Shown here in pieces: positions 23,410 to 35,552 of a stretch of DNA of 64,000 nucleotides; position 1 is the stretch's first letter; the number at the start of each line of letters is the position of its first letter. Under the pieces are notes generated by a model. The model saw nothing but the letters and a program-made list of their open reading frames with translations, ran no database searches and was not told the DNA's origin. A program made the translations under genes and the position numbers. This DNA is from Hysterium pulicare CBS 123377 (lineage: Eukaryota; Ascomycota; Dothideomycetes; Hysteriales; Hysteriaceae): contig AJFK01000470.1 of assembly GCA_000467715.1 (NCBI GenBank), positions 62,001-126,000 on the forward strand, given 5' to 3'.

Positions 23410-24187
23410 GACTGCGGATGTTCGCCGTCCGAGATTGTCGTAAAAGGCAGCGGAGTCCAGGATATGGGAAATGTGAAGTGAGGTCGCGTGAGAGAGGAAA
23501 CGAAGTCCCAATCAGGGCATATGTAGGCACAATAGAGTTACAGTGAGCTAACGTCTCGTAAGCGGGGTAGAAAACGAAGTTACAGCCCTCAGAGCCCTGG
23601 AGCGGATCCTTTGTACAACACGGATGCACAGTCTAGGCTCGATTGCCCCGAATACTGTGCAACCCTACAAATTCTGTGGTAAGAATAAAGATAGGCAGTC
23701 ACCTGGGTTACAGGCTGGGCAGAACAGGCGGCCCAATCCATGGATTGAGTTCGGCGATGAAGATTTGGTATACCTCTGCATGATTGGACTCGTTCCACAA
23801 GCGTTGAAGCGGTATCTCTGTATGGGGGAAATCCGGATCCTGGCAGGCGTCAGGTGTGCATGAGCGGGCGCAGAAGACCCTGAAGAGGAGATAAGAAATG
23901 CGACCAAAATCTGGGCTAAAGTTGGGGTTGCCGTGGCCAAGAAGACCCTACATTCGTTTTAGACGAAACCCTGATATTTGCAGCGGCCATCTACTTGCAG
24001 TACAAGAAGAATGCACGTATACTAACCTATATTTCGGAGATTTTAATGGCATATAGGTCTACTATTTATTACTCTATGTGCGATTTTAGTAATAACCGCC
24101 TAAAAGGAGCATTCGAAGATATCTCGGTTGCGCCGACAGCGATCTACCTCACCGACATCCTCTCTTGATGCATGAGGCCCATCCCAT

Positions 24188-24310
24188 CCGCAGTTCATGC
24201 TTATCAGTTAACGGCGAGATTGCGGCGTTCTAACGTCCTCGACGTCAACGGCTGAAGTGAATCGACAATAGGATAGGAAGATCCGGGAGATATTGCGGGG
24301 AGTTTCACAC
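24188..24310. repeat. Diverged direct repeat, left copy
   Basis: Shares GCTTATCAGT, ACGTC then GACGTCAACGGCTG, and GGGGAGATAT-like blocks in the same order with the copy at 26,362-26,480. The two are about 2.2 kb apart in the same orientation. Confidence 0.55.
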
Positions 24311-25243
24311 GGGGGCGCGGATATTGCTTGTGAACCTTACCCTTTTTCAAAAGAATATGTGCACAGCCTTTGATACCTGAGCATGTTCCAGATAGGCTTG
24401 ATTATGGCAACTGGCTTCAATGGGCTTTACCAAGTCTGAAAGATCTCTGCAGAATTATAGCACCGAAGTTGGTAGGGCCGACCAGAGCTACACATTGCGA
24501 CTTTCACCTCAACCGCCGAAGCCACGAGACCTATGTGGAATAATTACTTCGTTATGGCATGTCCTTGTATAGAGGATCCTAATAAAGGCTCAATAAGCCC
24601 TTTCGTGAGAATACTTCAGCATCAGGGACCTCATTGAGCGTATCACCAGATTGAGCGTAGTCCATACTGGCTACTCGACCAAGACCAGGCTGGAAAACGG
24701 AAAGTTTCATGTCCTCTCGCTACTCAAGGCCTCATTCATTGATCTACATTGCCCTCCTTTGCTGAAGTACGTTTTCCATTATGCTTCAGCACTTACAGTC
24801 CTACAGTCTTCGCAACCGCACGTAGAGATGACAAGGAGCAATGGATTTGTGTCTCATTCACAGGTGTAGTCAGCTCATACAATCGGATTGACCTTCGTGA
24901 TACCATCCAAAATGCTTTCTCCACCGTTAGAGCAGGTAACCTATAGCCTAATTCCAATATTGTAAGATACAGTAGCCTAGAAAAACTTTGTCTTTTTTCT
25001 TCACTACTGTAAAGTAGGATTAGAGTATAGACTAGCTGGAATCTTTGAACAAGGTCATATTCATAGTTCTAGTCGGCTCACGCAGTGGGAATGAGGTTCG
25101 TAATGTATGCCGAGTTGAGTGGAGAGAAGCTAGTATACATAATCAACATCTCTTCCTACAATCCTAGTTTGTGATAGCCTAGTAAATTATTTCTTTCTCT
25201 TATCTATTCTCAGCTTCATCACTGTGGGTTCTATCGGAGGCAC

Positions 25244-25923
25244 CATGACGTCAAACCTCGCCCAATCGAACTTCAAGAGCGCTTCAGGGCTCATATGAGA
25301 ACGAACGCTACATGGAAGGGATCTTGTATTAACACTGTCTGCGACCGAAAACTAAAACACCACAACGGAACCTTCCATTGGATTCGGAGCGATTCCGCCA
25401 TTCGAAGGAAAGACTTGCCATGGCTGTACGGATGGATGGTGGAGCAAAGGGACATCTCCATACAAAGTCCAAGAGCAAACAGCCTTCTCAAGGCACTAAA
25501 GAACTGTGTGATAAGTACAAGTGCGGCGGCGTCCCTCAACCAAATGCCGCTGGCGAACATGCCCTACCAGCTACAACTACTTTCGCCTCTGTGGGAGCCC
25601 GTGGACTCTGACAGATCTCGCGCGTTCGATAATTGCGGTCTCTAGAGAATATGTAAGCACTACGAATGTTCAAAGCGCAAGTCCAACTATGAACTCGAAG
25701 ATCATGAAGCACGGTTCATTATGGATGATGAATCGGGAGACGAGGAAGGAGAGTTCGTTGCGGATTATGAATCGGGAAGAAGGTTCCTTGTAGATGATAA
25801 GCGGGACAGGACGAAGCGAAATTCATAATGCATGATGGATCAGAAGAGGATGAAGCATATTTTATGGTAGATGGGAAATCCGAAGAGGACGAAGTAGAAC
25901 TTACTGCTGACGGAGATAAATGA
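25244..25923 (+). pseudogene. Possible relic of an acidic-repeat protein gene
   Basis: An ATG at 25,244 opens MTSNLAQSNFKSASG. At 25,378-25,611 a frame with a Lys/Ser-rich stretch (HTKSKSKQPSQG) is open. From about 25,655 to 25,920 two overlapping frames encode degenerate repeats of about 12 residues, of the type EDEAxFxMDDxSE, rich in Asp and Glu; the repeat series passes from one frame to the other at about 25,800. No intron I can see joins all parts, so I call it a relic or an unresolved gene. Family unknown. Confidence 0.35.
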
Positions 25924-26361
25924 AGAAGTCTTTAAGTATGTAGAGAATGATCTAGAATGGGTAAGATATACTGGCTTAAAGAAAACCTGAATTCTTCTTT
26001 TGGGAAGCTTCTTGAATCTTTACATATGCCTTTCACCTCCTTTCGCACAGGTGGTTCGGTCTTTGCGTTCCACATCAAAGTGCTGTCGCCGCCGGGAGTC
26101 TAACAGCCATACTACTTTTACTCCTACTCCAGTTCTATTTAGAAAGGAAAAGAAGTTCTATAACTCTAATATATTTATTAAAAAGTGCAAAAAGCTAAAT
26201 TCAAGTAACGGGAATAACAAGTACAGCCCATCAGAATTTTCCACAACCCCCAGACCGAAGCGATAAGAAATCTCGAACGGCAAATCTCCAACCGACAAAA
26301 GCCGAGCCCAACCCACAAACCGTTTTTCGATCGATTTCTGAAAAGCACAACCCTCCACACT

Positions 26362-26480
26362 CACTCCACGCTTATCAGTCAGCGAACGAGTTCGAGACCC
26401 TTTACATCAAACGTCCAAGACGTCAACGGCTGCGCCGACCAGCATGAGATCGGATCGGGGAGATATGGGCTGCATGGGGG
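26362..26480. repeat. Diverged direct repeat, right copy
   Basis: Partner of 24,188-24,310, with the shared block ACGTCAACGGCTG and a following GGAGATAT-like block. This copy lacks a few bases relative to the left one. Confidence 0.55.
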
Positions 26481-27186
26481 CGGGCCACACTGGGGTGTAG
26501 TGAGTCGGTGGAAGTCTGGGCGACGCGTTAACCTCATACAAAATGTTCTTGGCTGAGCGCATATACTCTACAGAGTTTGAGTTTTGAAATATGAATCTAG
26601 AAGGGATATGTAGGTCTTAACAAAGTTACTGTAAGCATAATCTCCTGTTGTTGAGAGAACGGGAAGGAATCCAACGGATTATGCTATCCATTGTGGGGGT
26701 TCTTCAAGATAGCACTTGGCGCATCTGTAGAATTCTCGAGATAACACTTGGCGTTTTCGTAGAGTTTCAATTGGAGACAGGAACAAGACTTGCGCTTCCT
26801 TCATATCAATAACCATTGAAGATTGGCTTGCTCTATCTCCTTCTCTCCCTCCCTCTCTACTGCTGAATACCAAATATCCTAATAATCGTATCGTACATCT
26901 TTGAGTACCTATGTGTGATAGGTACAGGGAAAGCAACCAGAATGATGATTTTCCCATGCTAGCTTGTGAAAGGAAAACGCCATGAGTAGGTTGATGAGAA
27001 ATGAAAACTGAAAATAGTTCAAAAACCGTTATTGCCGTATATGTCTCTTAAAACGCCATGTGGGTATCCTCCTATACAATATGACCAAGGGGGCTTTTTT
27101 GAACGCCTCCAATCAATTATCGGTCGAGCAAACGTTTCAAAAACAAAGGAAAAGCTGCGTCGTTCGGTGGACTAATATCCATCTAA

Positions 27187-28818
27187 TTACTGCGCGGCCT
27201 CGGCTTCCTTGCCTTTGCCGGTGTGAGGATGTAAGATGTTTGGCCTCCACTTGGCGACATTGGTGACGTTGAAATGTAAAGGCTCCCTTGGGCCCTTTTC
27301 GCGAACAGGCATCTTTCTTTTGGATCTGCCAGAGACATACATTGGTGCAGGTGAAGCACTACTCGAGCCATTGATATTCGGCATCGACTGTTTGGTGCGG
27401 AGTTTCGGTTTCTTGTCTCGGTGCTCATCGTCTTCCTCTTCGGTTTCGAAACTCCGAAGACTGCTCCCTTCGGAGAAGTGGGTGGTTTGGTTGGTAGAAT
27501 TTCGTTCTACGCGAGATAGCAGAGATGCGGAATCGGCCAAGACGTCCAATTTGGACATAGCCCTATCATGCATGATGGAGTGAGTTCGTGACGAATAGGG
27601 CGGAGGATCCTGGTAATCGTACATGAGTTCAGAATCCAAGCTCTTGAAGCTAGCCGTGCCATCGAGTTCTTCGTCATGTTGCCAGCATGATTCGTCGGCT
27701 CCAAGAATTGAGGGCAGGAAGCGGATCTCGTTCCACGTCACCTCTTCATATTGAAGAGAAATGTACAGGATGTCACCCTGCATTTTGTCGTGTGCGATGC
27801 AATGATCTTCTATAAAGGGGTAATCCCATACATCTTTCACGCACAAATCATTGGGCAGAGTTTGCAATGCCATGCGTCCGAAAGGTTCATCTGCGGGGCG
27901 AAACCCTGTCATCGGCATCCAAGGTCGTCCTCGAAAGATGCCTTTGAAGGACCCTTCAATGACGTTGGCGAAGGATGAGCAATCTTGGCCGGAAAATTCA
28001 AGGTTCTGTTGAAGGTTTCGACTGGCGCATCGCCGATAGCCTGTGCTATCAGGATCATAGGCGAATTTCTGCGACTTGCGTGGGACGAATATCACACGCG
28101 CGCTCCACGATAAGGGATACTTTTTCTCAGTGCGAATAGGTAGCTCTCCGATTGTTTGGTGGATGGTAGGAATTGGCGGCAAAGGTGGTAGTTGTGAAAT
28201 TGGTGTCGGTTTTGGCGTTCCAGCAACGGGCGTCAACTCTCGTGAGATGGGGCCTCTCTCGCCTCTATCGTACTCAAGTCTCTCCACGCGGTTCTCCAAC
28301 TCCATTGCCACGTCATCCACAAGCACGAGCCTCTCTTGAACCGATTTGATCATGTCATGGCATTCCTGTGTCTTGTCTACCACAGCCTCAACCTTATCGT
28401 CTAGATGCATCTTGAGAAATTTCATATTGTTGTACAGACCCTCCTCGATGCCCTTCCATATCTGCTCGCTTTCTCCCCTGAACGCCCGCTCCCTGACCAA
28501 TTCCTGCTCTAGCCACTCAAATTTCTTTACTTCCTGCTTGAGCCGTTTCAGCTCCTCAATTATCGCAAGATGTTCCTGCATCGACACCGTAGATGCTGGC
28601 TGGGCTTCGTGATGCCATGCTTGATGACCGCATCCGCAACGAGAGCGGACTACTGAATCTGGATAGAAGCTTCGGCACGTGCATCGTTTCTTTGAGCCAC
28701 TCCCTGGCTCTGGTTCAGGATGGATGAAGCTACATTCTCCCCGCGGTAGCTGGTGGTCGTGCTCCGGCGCTGGCTTCCCGGGGAGGTGCACTAAGGATTG
28801 GGTGTTGTTAGGGAACAT
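27187..28818 (-). CDS. Hypothetical fungal protein, Cys-rich motif plus coiled coil
   Basis: A single exon from the ATG at 28818 gives 543 residues. Near residues 45-70 lies a compact Cys/His motif, KKRCTCRSFYPDSVV then RCGCGHQAWHH, which could bind zinc. A predicted coiled coil follows (about 75-190, with many Leu/Glu/Lys: LAIIEELKRLKQEVKKFEWL). A Pro-rich linker (PPLPPIPTIHQT) leads to an ordered domain, LSWSARVIFVPRKSQKFAYD through WDYPFIEDHC. The last 130 residues are acidic then basic, ending GKGKEAEAAQ. I recognise similar unnamed proteins in filamentous ascomycetes but no function. In-frame extension upstream stops close by, so either 28818 is the start or a further exon lies upstream. 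Confidence 0.65.
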   Translation of the reverse strand: MFPNNTQSLVHLPGKPAPEHDHQLPRGECSFIHPEPEPGSGSKKRCTCRSFYPDSVVRSRCGCGHQAWHHEAQPASTVSMQEHLAIIEELKRLKQEVKKFEWLEQELVRERAFRGESEQIWKGIEEGLYNNMKFLKMHLDDKVEAVVDKTQECHDMIKSVQERLVLVDDVAMELENRVERLEYDRGERGPISRELTPVAGTPKPTPISQLPPLPPIPTIHQTIGELPIRTEKKYPLSWSARVIFVPRKSQKFAYDPDSTGYRRCASRNLQQNLEFSGQDCSSFANVIEGSFKGIFRGRPWMPMTGFRPADEPFGRMALQTLPNDLCVKDVWDYPFIEDHCIAHDKMQGDILYISLQYEEVTWNEIRFLPSILGADESCWQHDEELDGTASFKSLDSELMYDYQDPPPYSSRTHSIMHDRAMSKLDVLADSASLLSRVERNSTNQTTHFSEGSSLRSFETEEEDDEHRDKKPKLRTKQSMPNINGSSSASPAPMYVSGRSKRKMPVREKGPREPLHFNVTNVAKWRPNILHPHTGKGKEAEAAQ

Positions 28819-31800
28819 GTAGGGCCAATGACCCACGGAACCGGTCGAAGAATGGTTGCTGTATAGCAAGTGGGCTCATGGAAAAGCCGGCAAGGGAGGG
28901 ACAGTAAAGGAGATCGGTAAAGTATGTGTGAGCGAAGGAATGAACAAGAATTGGTCAGGGGCAAATAGACTGTACAGCAGCAGTCAGCGGGGGAATTAGG
29001 TATATATAGAAGAAGCAAATCCGCGAGGAGGAACAAGGCTGCACACCAGATAAGCAAGCAAGGGAGCCGAGAGGCCAGTTACAGGGCTAGAGACTTGAAA
29101 GCGGGAGCATCCGCCGGGCGCAGGGGACGTGCACTCGGGTTCAAGACAAAAAGAACTGAACTGTGGTCTGGTTTGGGGTTGCGGAGGGACGAAGTGGGAG
29201 CAAGAATTGTGAGTCTTGGTGAGAGACAACGGAAGCACACAGCAGGGCAGCGAGATGTGCAGGTACTCATTACTTTTTAGCAGCGAACTAGCTCCCGCGC
29301 CGGGGGGTGGGAGATGGAGCCCTGTCATGTTTGCTGGGTCTTGGACGGCGGCCTTTTCGACATGGTGGACGCATATATGGGGGAGTATTGTGGGTTGTGT
29401 TTGGCTGCGGGCGAAAAGCCAGATGAAAGAGGAAAGGCAGGAGATAAGGACGGTGTCTGTGTTTCTCGAAGCCGCCACAGTCAGGGAAGGGTGGGCAACT
29501 GTCAGCTTTGGCGTCGGACGACAGGCACGCACGGCGTGGGATTTCGCAGTGGGTCTCAGCCGTAGACCATGGCTCCATGAGCAGTGAGACGTGAGATTGT
29601 GGGATGCGCGGATTCACAGTGATTGCTGCCGGATGCAGGCCCACCAGCGAGCTGATCGCCTAGGAGCATCCGAAGCCGCATTCCATACCTTCACCTCTCG
29701 GCGTCAACCCAACGCAGGGCAAACCTACAGGCCAGATGCGACAGCCTCTGCCAAACACCGGCCAGACAACGTGCCAGAATTCGACGACGGGCCTCTCCAA
29801 ACCCCACACAGTCCTCTCAGCAGCGCTCCCGAGCGACCTCACGTTTGGGTTTGTTATTATTCATCTGCCACCCAGCACTGCCCGACGGCTGGCTGATATG
29901 TTTGTTCCTCACCGATGTACCTGTTCCCGAGGTTGGCTGGCACCCCTACCAGAGAGGTGCATTCGAGGGTCAGCTTGAGACTCGCTGCAGCAGTGCAGCA
30001 GGCCGCCAGAAGGATCATTCTTCGAGGTGCAGCTCTATCACGAACCAGAACGGCGGGACGCTCAGCGCAATGAAATGATGAATGCGGTCTCCTGATGCTG
30101 GAAGGCGGCCTTATCTGTCGCCGGTGCTGATACGAAACCCTGTCTCTCCCCCACGGCCAAGGCCCGTGATGGTCCTCTGGCAGCGCCGCCCTGACGAACG
30201 AGGCCGCCGTGTGTGATTGGAGAACCAGTCGCGCGGTGAGCAGCCACAACCTTCGCACCATAGAATCCACATGCGAGTAATGGATGGGAGTTCGACGCCT
30301 CTCCTGACTCTCACCCGCGACGCAACGAAGAAGCCAGTTCGCCGAGAATCGAGACGAGCGGGAAACGGTTCAGCGCAAGGAACATCCATGGGCCGCGCCG
30401 TGAGTCTCGTAGGCGTGGGAGCAATTTGTAGGGCGAAGCGAAAGGAAGGCAAGCGAAAGCGCTTTCGCATAGGGCCTTGCTGCTCTGCATAATCCGATGT
30501 CCACGGTCATCTAGGGCCATGGCCGTAGCCGATGTTGAAATATCACAAAAAGAGAGCCCTTTGGAAGACGATTGACGTACGCCACGTTCCCTGGGCATAT
30601 TTCTCCATTTTATTATGCGCAATCACGGCGAAACACCGACAGTTTTCCGAGCGTCTGTGGGCTGTACAAGGCGACAAAACTGGCAAGGCGCCGAGGAATG
30701 TTCTGGCCGATCAGACGGGGGGCTGGCCGACGCCTCACCCGTGAGCAATCTTGGCCGATAACTGAGCTGCTGTGAGTGGCAAGGCAACGAGGAGGATGAA
30801 ACCGACATTCTCATGACCTGCAGGAACCTGACGGATGCGACTCCAACTCGAGTCAGTCCGAGCAATGCAGAGATCGAATGGCGATGCGAACAGCAACACC
30901 CTCTTCAAGTCACTAAAAAGATTAAAGCCCAGTGGCCTCTTCAGCAGCGGAGCATATTGGTGCGAAACCGCTGGCCAAGGTTCAAGTCTCTCCCACGTTT
31001 TTGTAACATGCATTACTCCGATCCACGGCGGTCGTCACCAGGGACAGGAATTTTTGATGAAGATGCCACGCCGAGCGTCAAGGTCTACAACTTGGCGTGG
31101 GTTATTGGATAGCATGGTCACTTGCAAGCTAAACCTACCAGATGCTCCGTTCCCGGCCCGGTAATGCACATAGCAACAAGAGCAACCCAAGACGGATTTC
31201 TCACGGCTCACGCCGTTCGATTAGGATGTCAAGAAGGTCTTGTTCCACTCCGTCCTGACAATAATGGTGCCATTCAGGCACGGAGTGACGAGCAACAATC
31301 CCCACGCCGGATTCTGCAAGTCCCATACCCAGGTAACTGTCTATCAACAAACACCAGGAAGCTGAAGACACCTGTGCGCCTTCGAGCAACTCCTCGGCCA
31401 AGTTGAAGTTTGTGGTTCATCATGTTCTGTGCCTACACATCCAGAAGCGGAGGGCCTGCAAGTGTGCACCTTCTTCAAAGAGGCTTAGCGCAAACCAATC
31501 TCGCAGATCCTAGCGGGAGCATCCGTGGGGAAGCACCGATCGCTTCCTGGAGTGGATCCAGTTCACATATTGATTTCTTCTTCCGTATCTTCTATTTTTG
31601 CTTTGTCCCGGTTGACTTCCGTACTCAATCAGCCATTTTGCCTGTATTTCCACACCGTTCTAATACTGTTCCCCACAGGTGGCCTAGGATGCTTCCTGAA
31701 ATTGCGAGTCTCACCCTTCTCACCAAGGCCACGGTTTGTCATGCAATGGTGCACACTTAACGAACAACTCGCATAATGTAGGCCAGGACGTTTGTAAACC

Positions 31801-34010
31801 GTTCATCTCCGTTCAGCCTGGTATTGAAGGGGAGAGAATAACACACGTACGACGTGATTCTGAGAGTTAACCGGAGTTTCCGGCGCATGGGTACACCAAT
31901 GCTGTATTCTGCGGGAGTGGCGCTGTAAGGGCAATCAACAAAAGGTATTCTTCAAAGATCAAGGGCAGGATCATCAAGCTTAACGTCGGCATTCCCAACG
32001 CCAAAAGTGTGTGGATATTAGCGAGTTCCCGGCGAATCCGATGAGAGACTGGACTCCCGACAATATTACAACGGCAGACGCCATTGCGAGAGTTTCAGCT
32101 CTTCAGTAAACCGCCCAGTGTTGTCGTTGACATCACAATGCGATGCTTCTTACGTTGACTATCTGTCCCACGCCTAGACATGTCAAGTTCTACGCTCATC
32201 GAACTTCCCGTTTCTTTCGGCTCAATGCTTTGTTTCACGATGCCATGTCAAGGCCCCAGATACGATGTGCGTGGAGGGTGTCCACATCTACCATTCCACC
32301 GATTAAGCAAGAGCTAAGCCATTTTATTATGGCGGAACAGGCCTCCGGTGAGCCTATTTCGCCTGAAGCCCTAATAGGAAGGTAGTGCCTTCCAAGTTTG
32401 CAAGCTTGCGATAAGTTCTTCGGCTCTTGTCAACCGTTAAAGACGGCGAGATGGGGCTGAACATCTCGATCTCCAAAGCCAAGGCCAACAAGTTTACTGT
32501 GCGACTTGGAATCCCACGGCAACACCAACAAACCACGGATCCACAATGTCTTATTGGTATCTTGTACCACTACCCGATATCCTGGAAACCTTGCCTAAGC
32601 AAACGGCCGTTTGTAAACCCCACAAGCACCTGCAATTGAGGAAGGAGACAAAGAGATGTCGCGGTCTTGATGGGTGAGTTAGAGATAGGAACTATGAGGC
32701 TGGCGGGCAGTTGCATATTTGCGCAGTCACTGCGACAAGTCTATTCGCTCCGACTCGAAATAAACGGTTCCTTTGCTATTTCGGCTTTATCTTGGACATC
32801 AAAGAAATCGGCCGTTTCCTATCATTTCACTGTTAATGTCATCATCTCATTTCTTCTGTGTGGATTCTTTGATAAACATTGCTGAGCGGTCCTATCTCTC
32901 GTCTCACCGTTCCAAGACCTTGGCCTTGGGTTCCTCATGCCACACGTCCACGTCAACAGTGTACCCACTTGGAAGTTTCACTTCCGCTTTCGCTCTAAAT
33001 GAACAACGACTTCAGTTGATATTATTAATTTTCATGAGGCGTTTTGCTTACGCCGCAAGCACGTCAAAGGCTGGTACTCAATCGCCATGGACTCAGCTCT
33101 TCAAACATCGGAAGGCATTGCGCCTATCGTTCTCTTGACATCCCCGTTGGATTTGAACTAACGAACCCCAAAGAATATCGCGGGCCTTGTATACAGCTCG
33201 ATCATTCTAGACGAGCCACAAGAACTTCCACTTTTCCTGATCATTATACTTTATATCCTTTTTCTCATATACTTAAATCTAGCTACAGACTAAATGGCAA
33301 CAACTTACCTTTTCTAAAGGAACCTCAGTCACATCATCCTATATCGCTCCCCGTAATGGCTTTTCCACCTTGTGTGCTATTAGGTATATTGGATACTTAG
33401 CTCAAAGTAAGACTGATGTGCAATAATGTTCAAGGGAGCCATATCTATCCACATTCATCCTTAACACCTCACAGCTCTCACTCTTCTCGACGCATGAATC
33501 AAATTAGACTATCCTACCATGCTCTCCTTCTAGTATTATACAGCAAACAATCAGACACTTCGCTCACATAGCCTAATAACCACCGCACGATGCGCGTCTT
33601 CGCGCCGCCGGCTCTATGTTCTAGAGAAGAACCTCTATACTTACAACAGGGTTCCGGACTTTGAGACGTCCTAAACTGGGTGCGATGGCTCAAAATACGG
33701 ATGTCGCGGTTCGCGGAACGCATTTGAGTTCTATCAAGAGTTGGAAATGACTTTTGTATCTCTGATATATTGGCTTATAGTACTACTTAGCTAAAGTCTA
33801 ATCCTAGATAGGTGGGAAATAAGCTCTATTAAACCTTTTTAAAATTTAAGTTAATAGATAATAGGTATACTTTTAAGCCCTTATGTAGTCCTAATACTAT
33901 ACTCTTACCCTCCCTAAGAATAGAAAAGAAGACTTCGGACAACGAAATCATGCACCTCTTCTCTCTCACATACCCCCAAGAACGCACTCTACACCCCCAT
34001 CTCTCCCCTT
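28819..34010. other. 5.2 kb without a clear gene
   Basis: Many overlapping frames of 60-180 codons occur on both strands at normal GC, but no domain, no consistent splice chain and no RNA gene is seen. The best isolated candidate is plus-strand 30835-31164 (109 codons, ATG start), which has no family. The last 200 bases (33,780-34,000) are AT-rich. Confidence 0.45.
30835..31164 (+). CDS. Doubtful small ORF, 109 residues
   Basis: Open from a true ATG with a mixed composition that reads like protein (for example NSNTLFKSLKRLKPSGLFSS). No signal peptide, domain or neighbouring exon supports it. It may be chance. Confidence 0.2.
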   Translation: MRLQLESVRAMQRSNGDANSNTLFKSLKRLKPSGLFSSGAYWCETAGQGSSLSHVFVTCITPIHGGRHQGQEFLMKMPRRASRSTTWRGLLDSMVTCKLNLPDAPFPAR

Positions 34011-35552
34011 TCAACACACAAAATTCCCCTCCGGCTTAAAATTACAACTATCGTTCTTCCCTCCCGTAATCACAACATCATTAAACACAAACCCGGAACA
34101 AGACCCCGACCCACAAAGGATATAATAATCCCTCGCCTTCCCCGACGCCGTCCCCGTCACATTCCGCATCGTAACCCCCGCAATAACAACCCCATTACTC
34201 GGCGTCCCCGTCGGCCCGCCATTCAAATAATCCTGCTGAATATCGATCCCATAACTCGAGATATTCCGCACCGCGATATTCTGATACGTCACGTTCGCGA
34301 TATACCCCGTAGTGTCGTAGTTCGTCTTGATCCGCGCGCCGTTCTGGCTGTTTAGGACGGTCGAGTCCGAGAATAGGATGTTGGTGACGTTGTTGTTCGA
34401 CTTGCCGCCTACGGAGCCGATGCTTAGACCGTGCCCGCCGGCGCAGTACATGTTTCGCACTGTGATTGAGTTCCCGGATGTTACGGCTACGCAGTCGTCT
34501 TGGTTTGTGACGCGCGTGTCGCGTAAGGTGAGGTTTGTGCTGCTGGAGATGTCGAAGCCGTCCGAGTTGTGCGCTGCGGCGAGGCCGTTGGATATGTTGT
34601 TTGGTGCGTTGCCGGCGGAGTTGTCGAGGATGATGTCGTGGAGAACTAAGTTTGCGGTGTTGGAGATGCTGAAGCAGTGGACGGGCCAGTTTTGGATGTG
34701 GAGGTTGGAGATTGTGGAGTGCCCGTAGACTTTGCTGACGGTTATGAAGTGGTTGGGTCTATGGTGAGGGTGTTAGGATTTGGATAGTGGTAAGTGAGGA
34801 AAATGGGGTCTGTGGACGGCGAGGACATTGCTATGATGTGCTTCCCGAATGGAAGGATAGGAGAATGGGGTTATTTTGGTTGGGGATAGTGAGGAAAGTG
34901 GATAAAAATTTATAGTATAAAATGAGGCTGACTTTGTATGTTAAGGAGAAGGTTAGGTAACACGATATGAGAGAGAGCCAAGTAGCAGGAAGCTAAGAGA
35001 GGAGGAAGCAAGAAGACAGGGAAATGAACGAACTTTTCTATCCCCCCATTCGACCCCAACCCATCCCACCACGCCTGTCCATTCCCATCAATAACAGCAC
35101 TACTCTCCGCCGTAACAGTGATATCGCTTCCTCCAATCTTAATCAGATCGATATTACCATCATAGTACTCGAATGTCTGCATGCATCAGCATCAAAATAA
35201 TGTACTATGATAGACGATGAACTTCAATAGTATACTTACAGTCTTCCCAGCAAAAGTAACACTGGTCCCGTTCTTCAATTTTGACATATCTAGCGTGTTA
35301 CCGCTTGGGACGTGGATGTTGTTCAGCGTGATGGCTGTGCAGGAAGCTGTTGCTGTGGGGATATCTGCGAAGGCGGTTATGGTGCATGGTGTTGATGCTT
35401 TAGTGGCTCGAATGTCAATTTTGGCCGAGAGGACAGTCAAAGATGGGAGAAATAAAACCAGAGTAAGGCTGGAAGGGGAAGCTACGAATACAGGGATCAG
35501 TCACGTGAAATGGTGTTGAATTCGAGTTGTTATACTTACCGAGAAACTTCAT
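34011..35552 (-). CDS. Secreted endopolygalacturonase, GH28
   Basis: Four exons (35540-35552, 35240-35481, 35034-35176, 34011-34758) give 381 residues. The enzyme hydrolyses alpha-1,4-galacturonan in pectin outside the cell. The signal peptide spans about residues 1-24 (MKFLASPSSLTLVLFLPSLT). Catalytic and substrate residues are D199 in NSDGFD, D220 and D221 in NQDDC, H242 in GGHGLSIGSVGG, and R275/K277 in ARIKT. Their spacing equals that of Aspergillus niger PGII (D180, D201, D202, H223, R256, K258). Conserved cysteines flank both ends. The C-terminus after SYGIDIQQDYLNGGPTGTP matches endo-acting members. The first coding exon is only 13 bp, and intron 3 is unusually long (275 bp). Confidence 0.93.

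Larger units (their letters stand above)
23410..27186. other. Gene-poor repeat region with one broken ORF
   Basis: About 3.8 kb. It contains a diverged direct repeat (24,188-24,310 and 26,362-26,480) and a relic of an acidic-repeat coding sequence at about 25,244-25,923. The rest shows only short frames. Confidence 0.5.

Noticed and set aside
30978-30995. A GGTTCAAGTCTC stretch resembling a tRNA T-arm
   Set aside because: No acceptor stem, D-arm or anticodon arm can be drawn around it. I found no convincing tRNA gene in the window.
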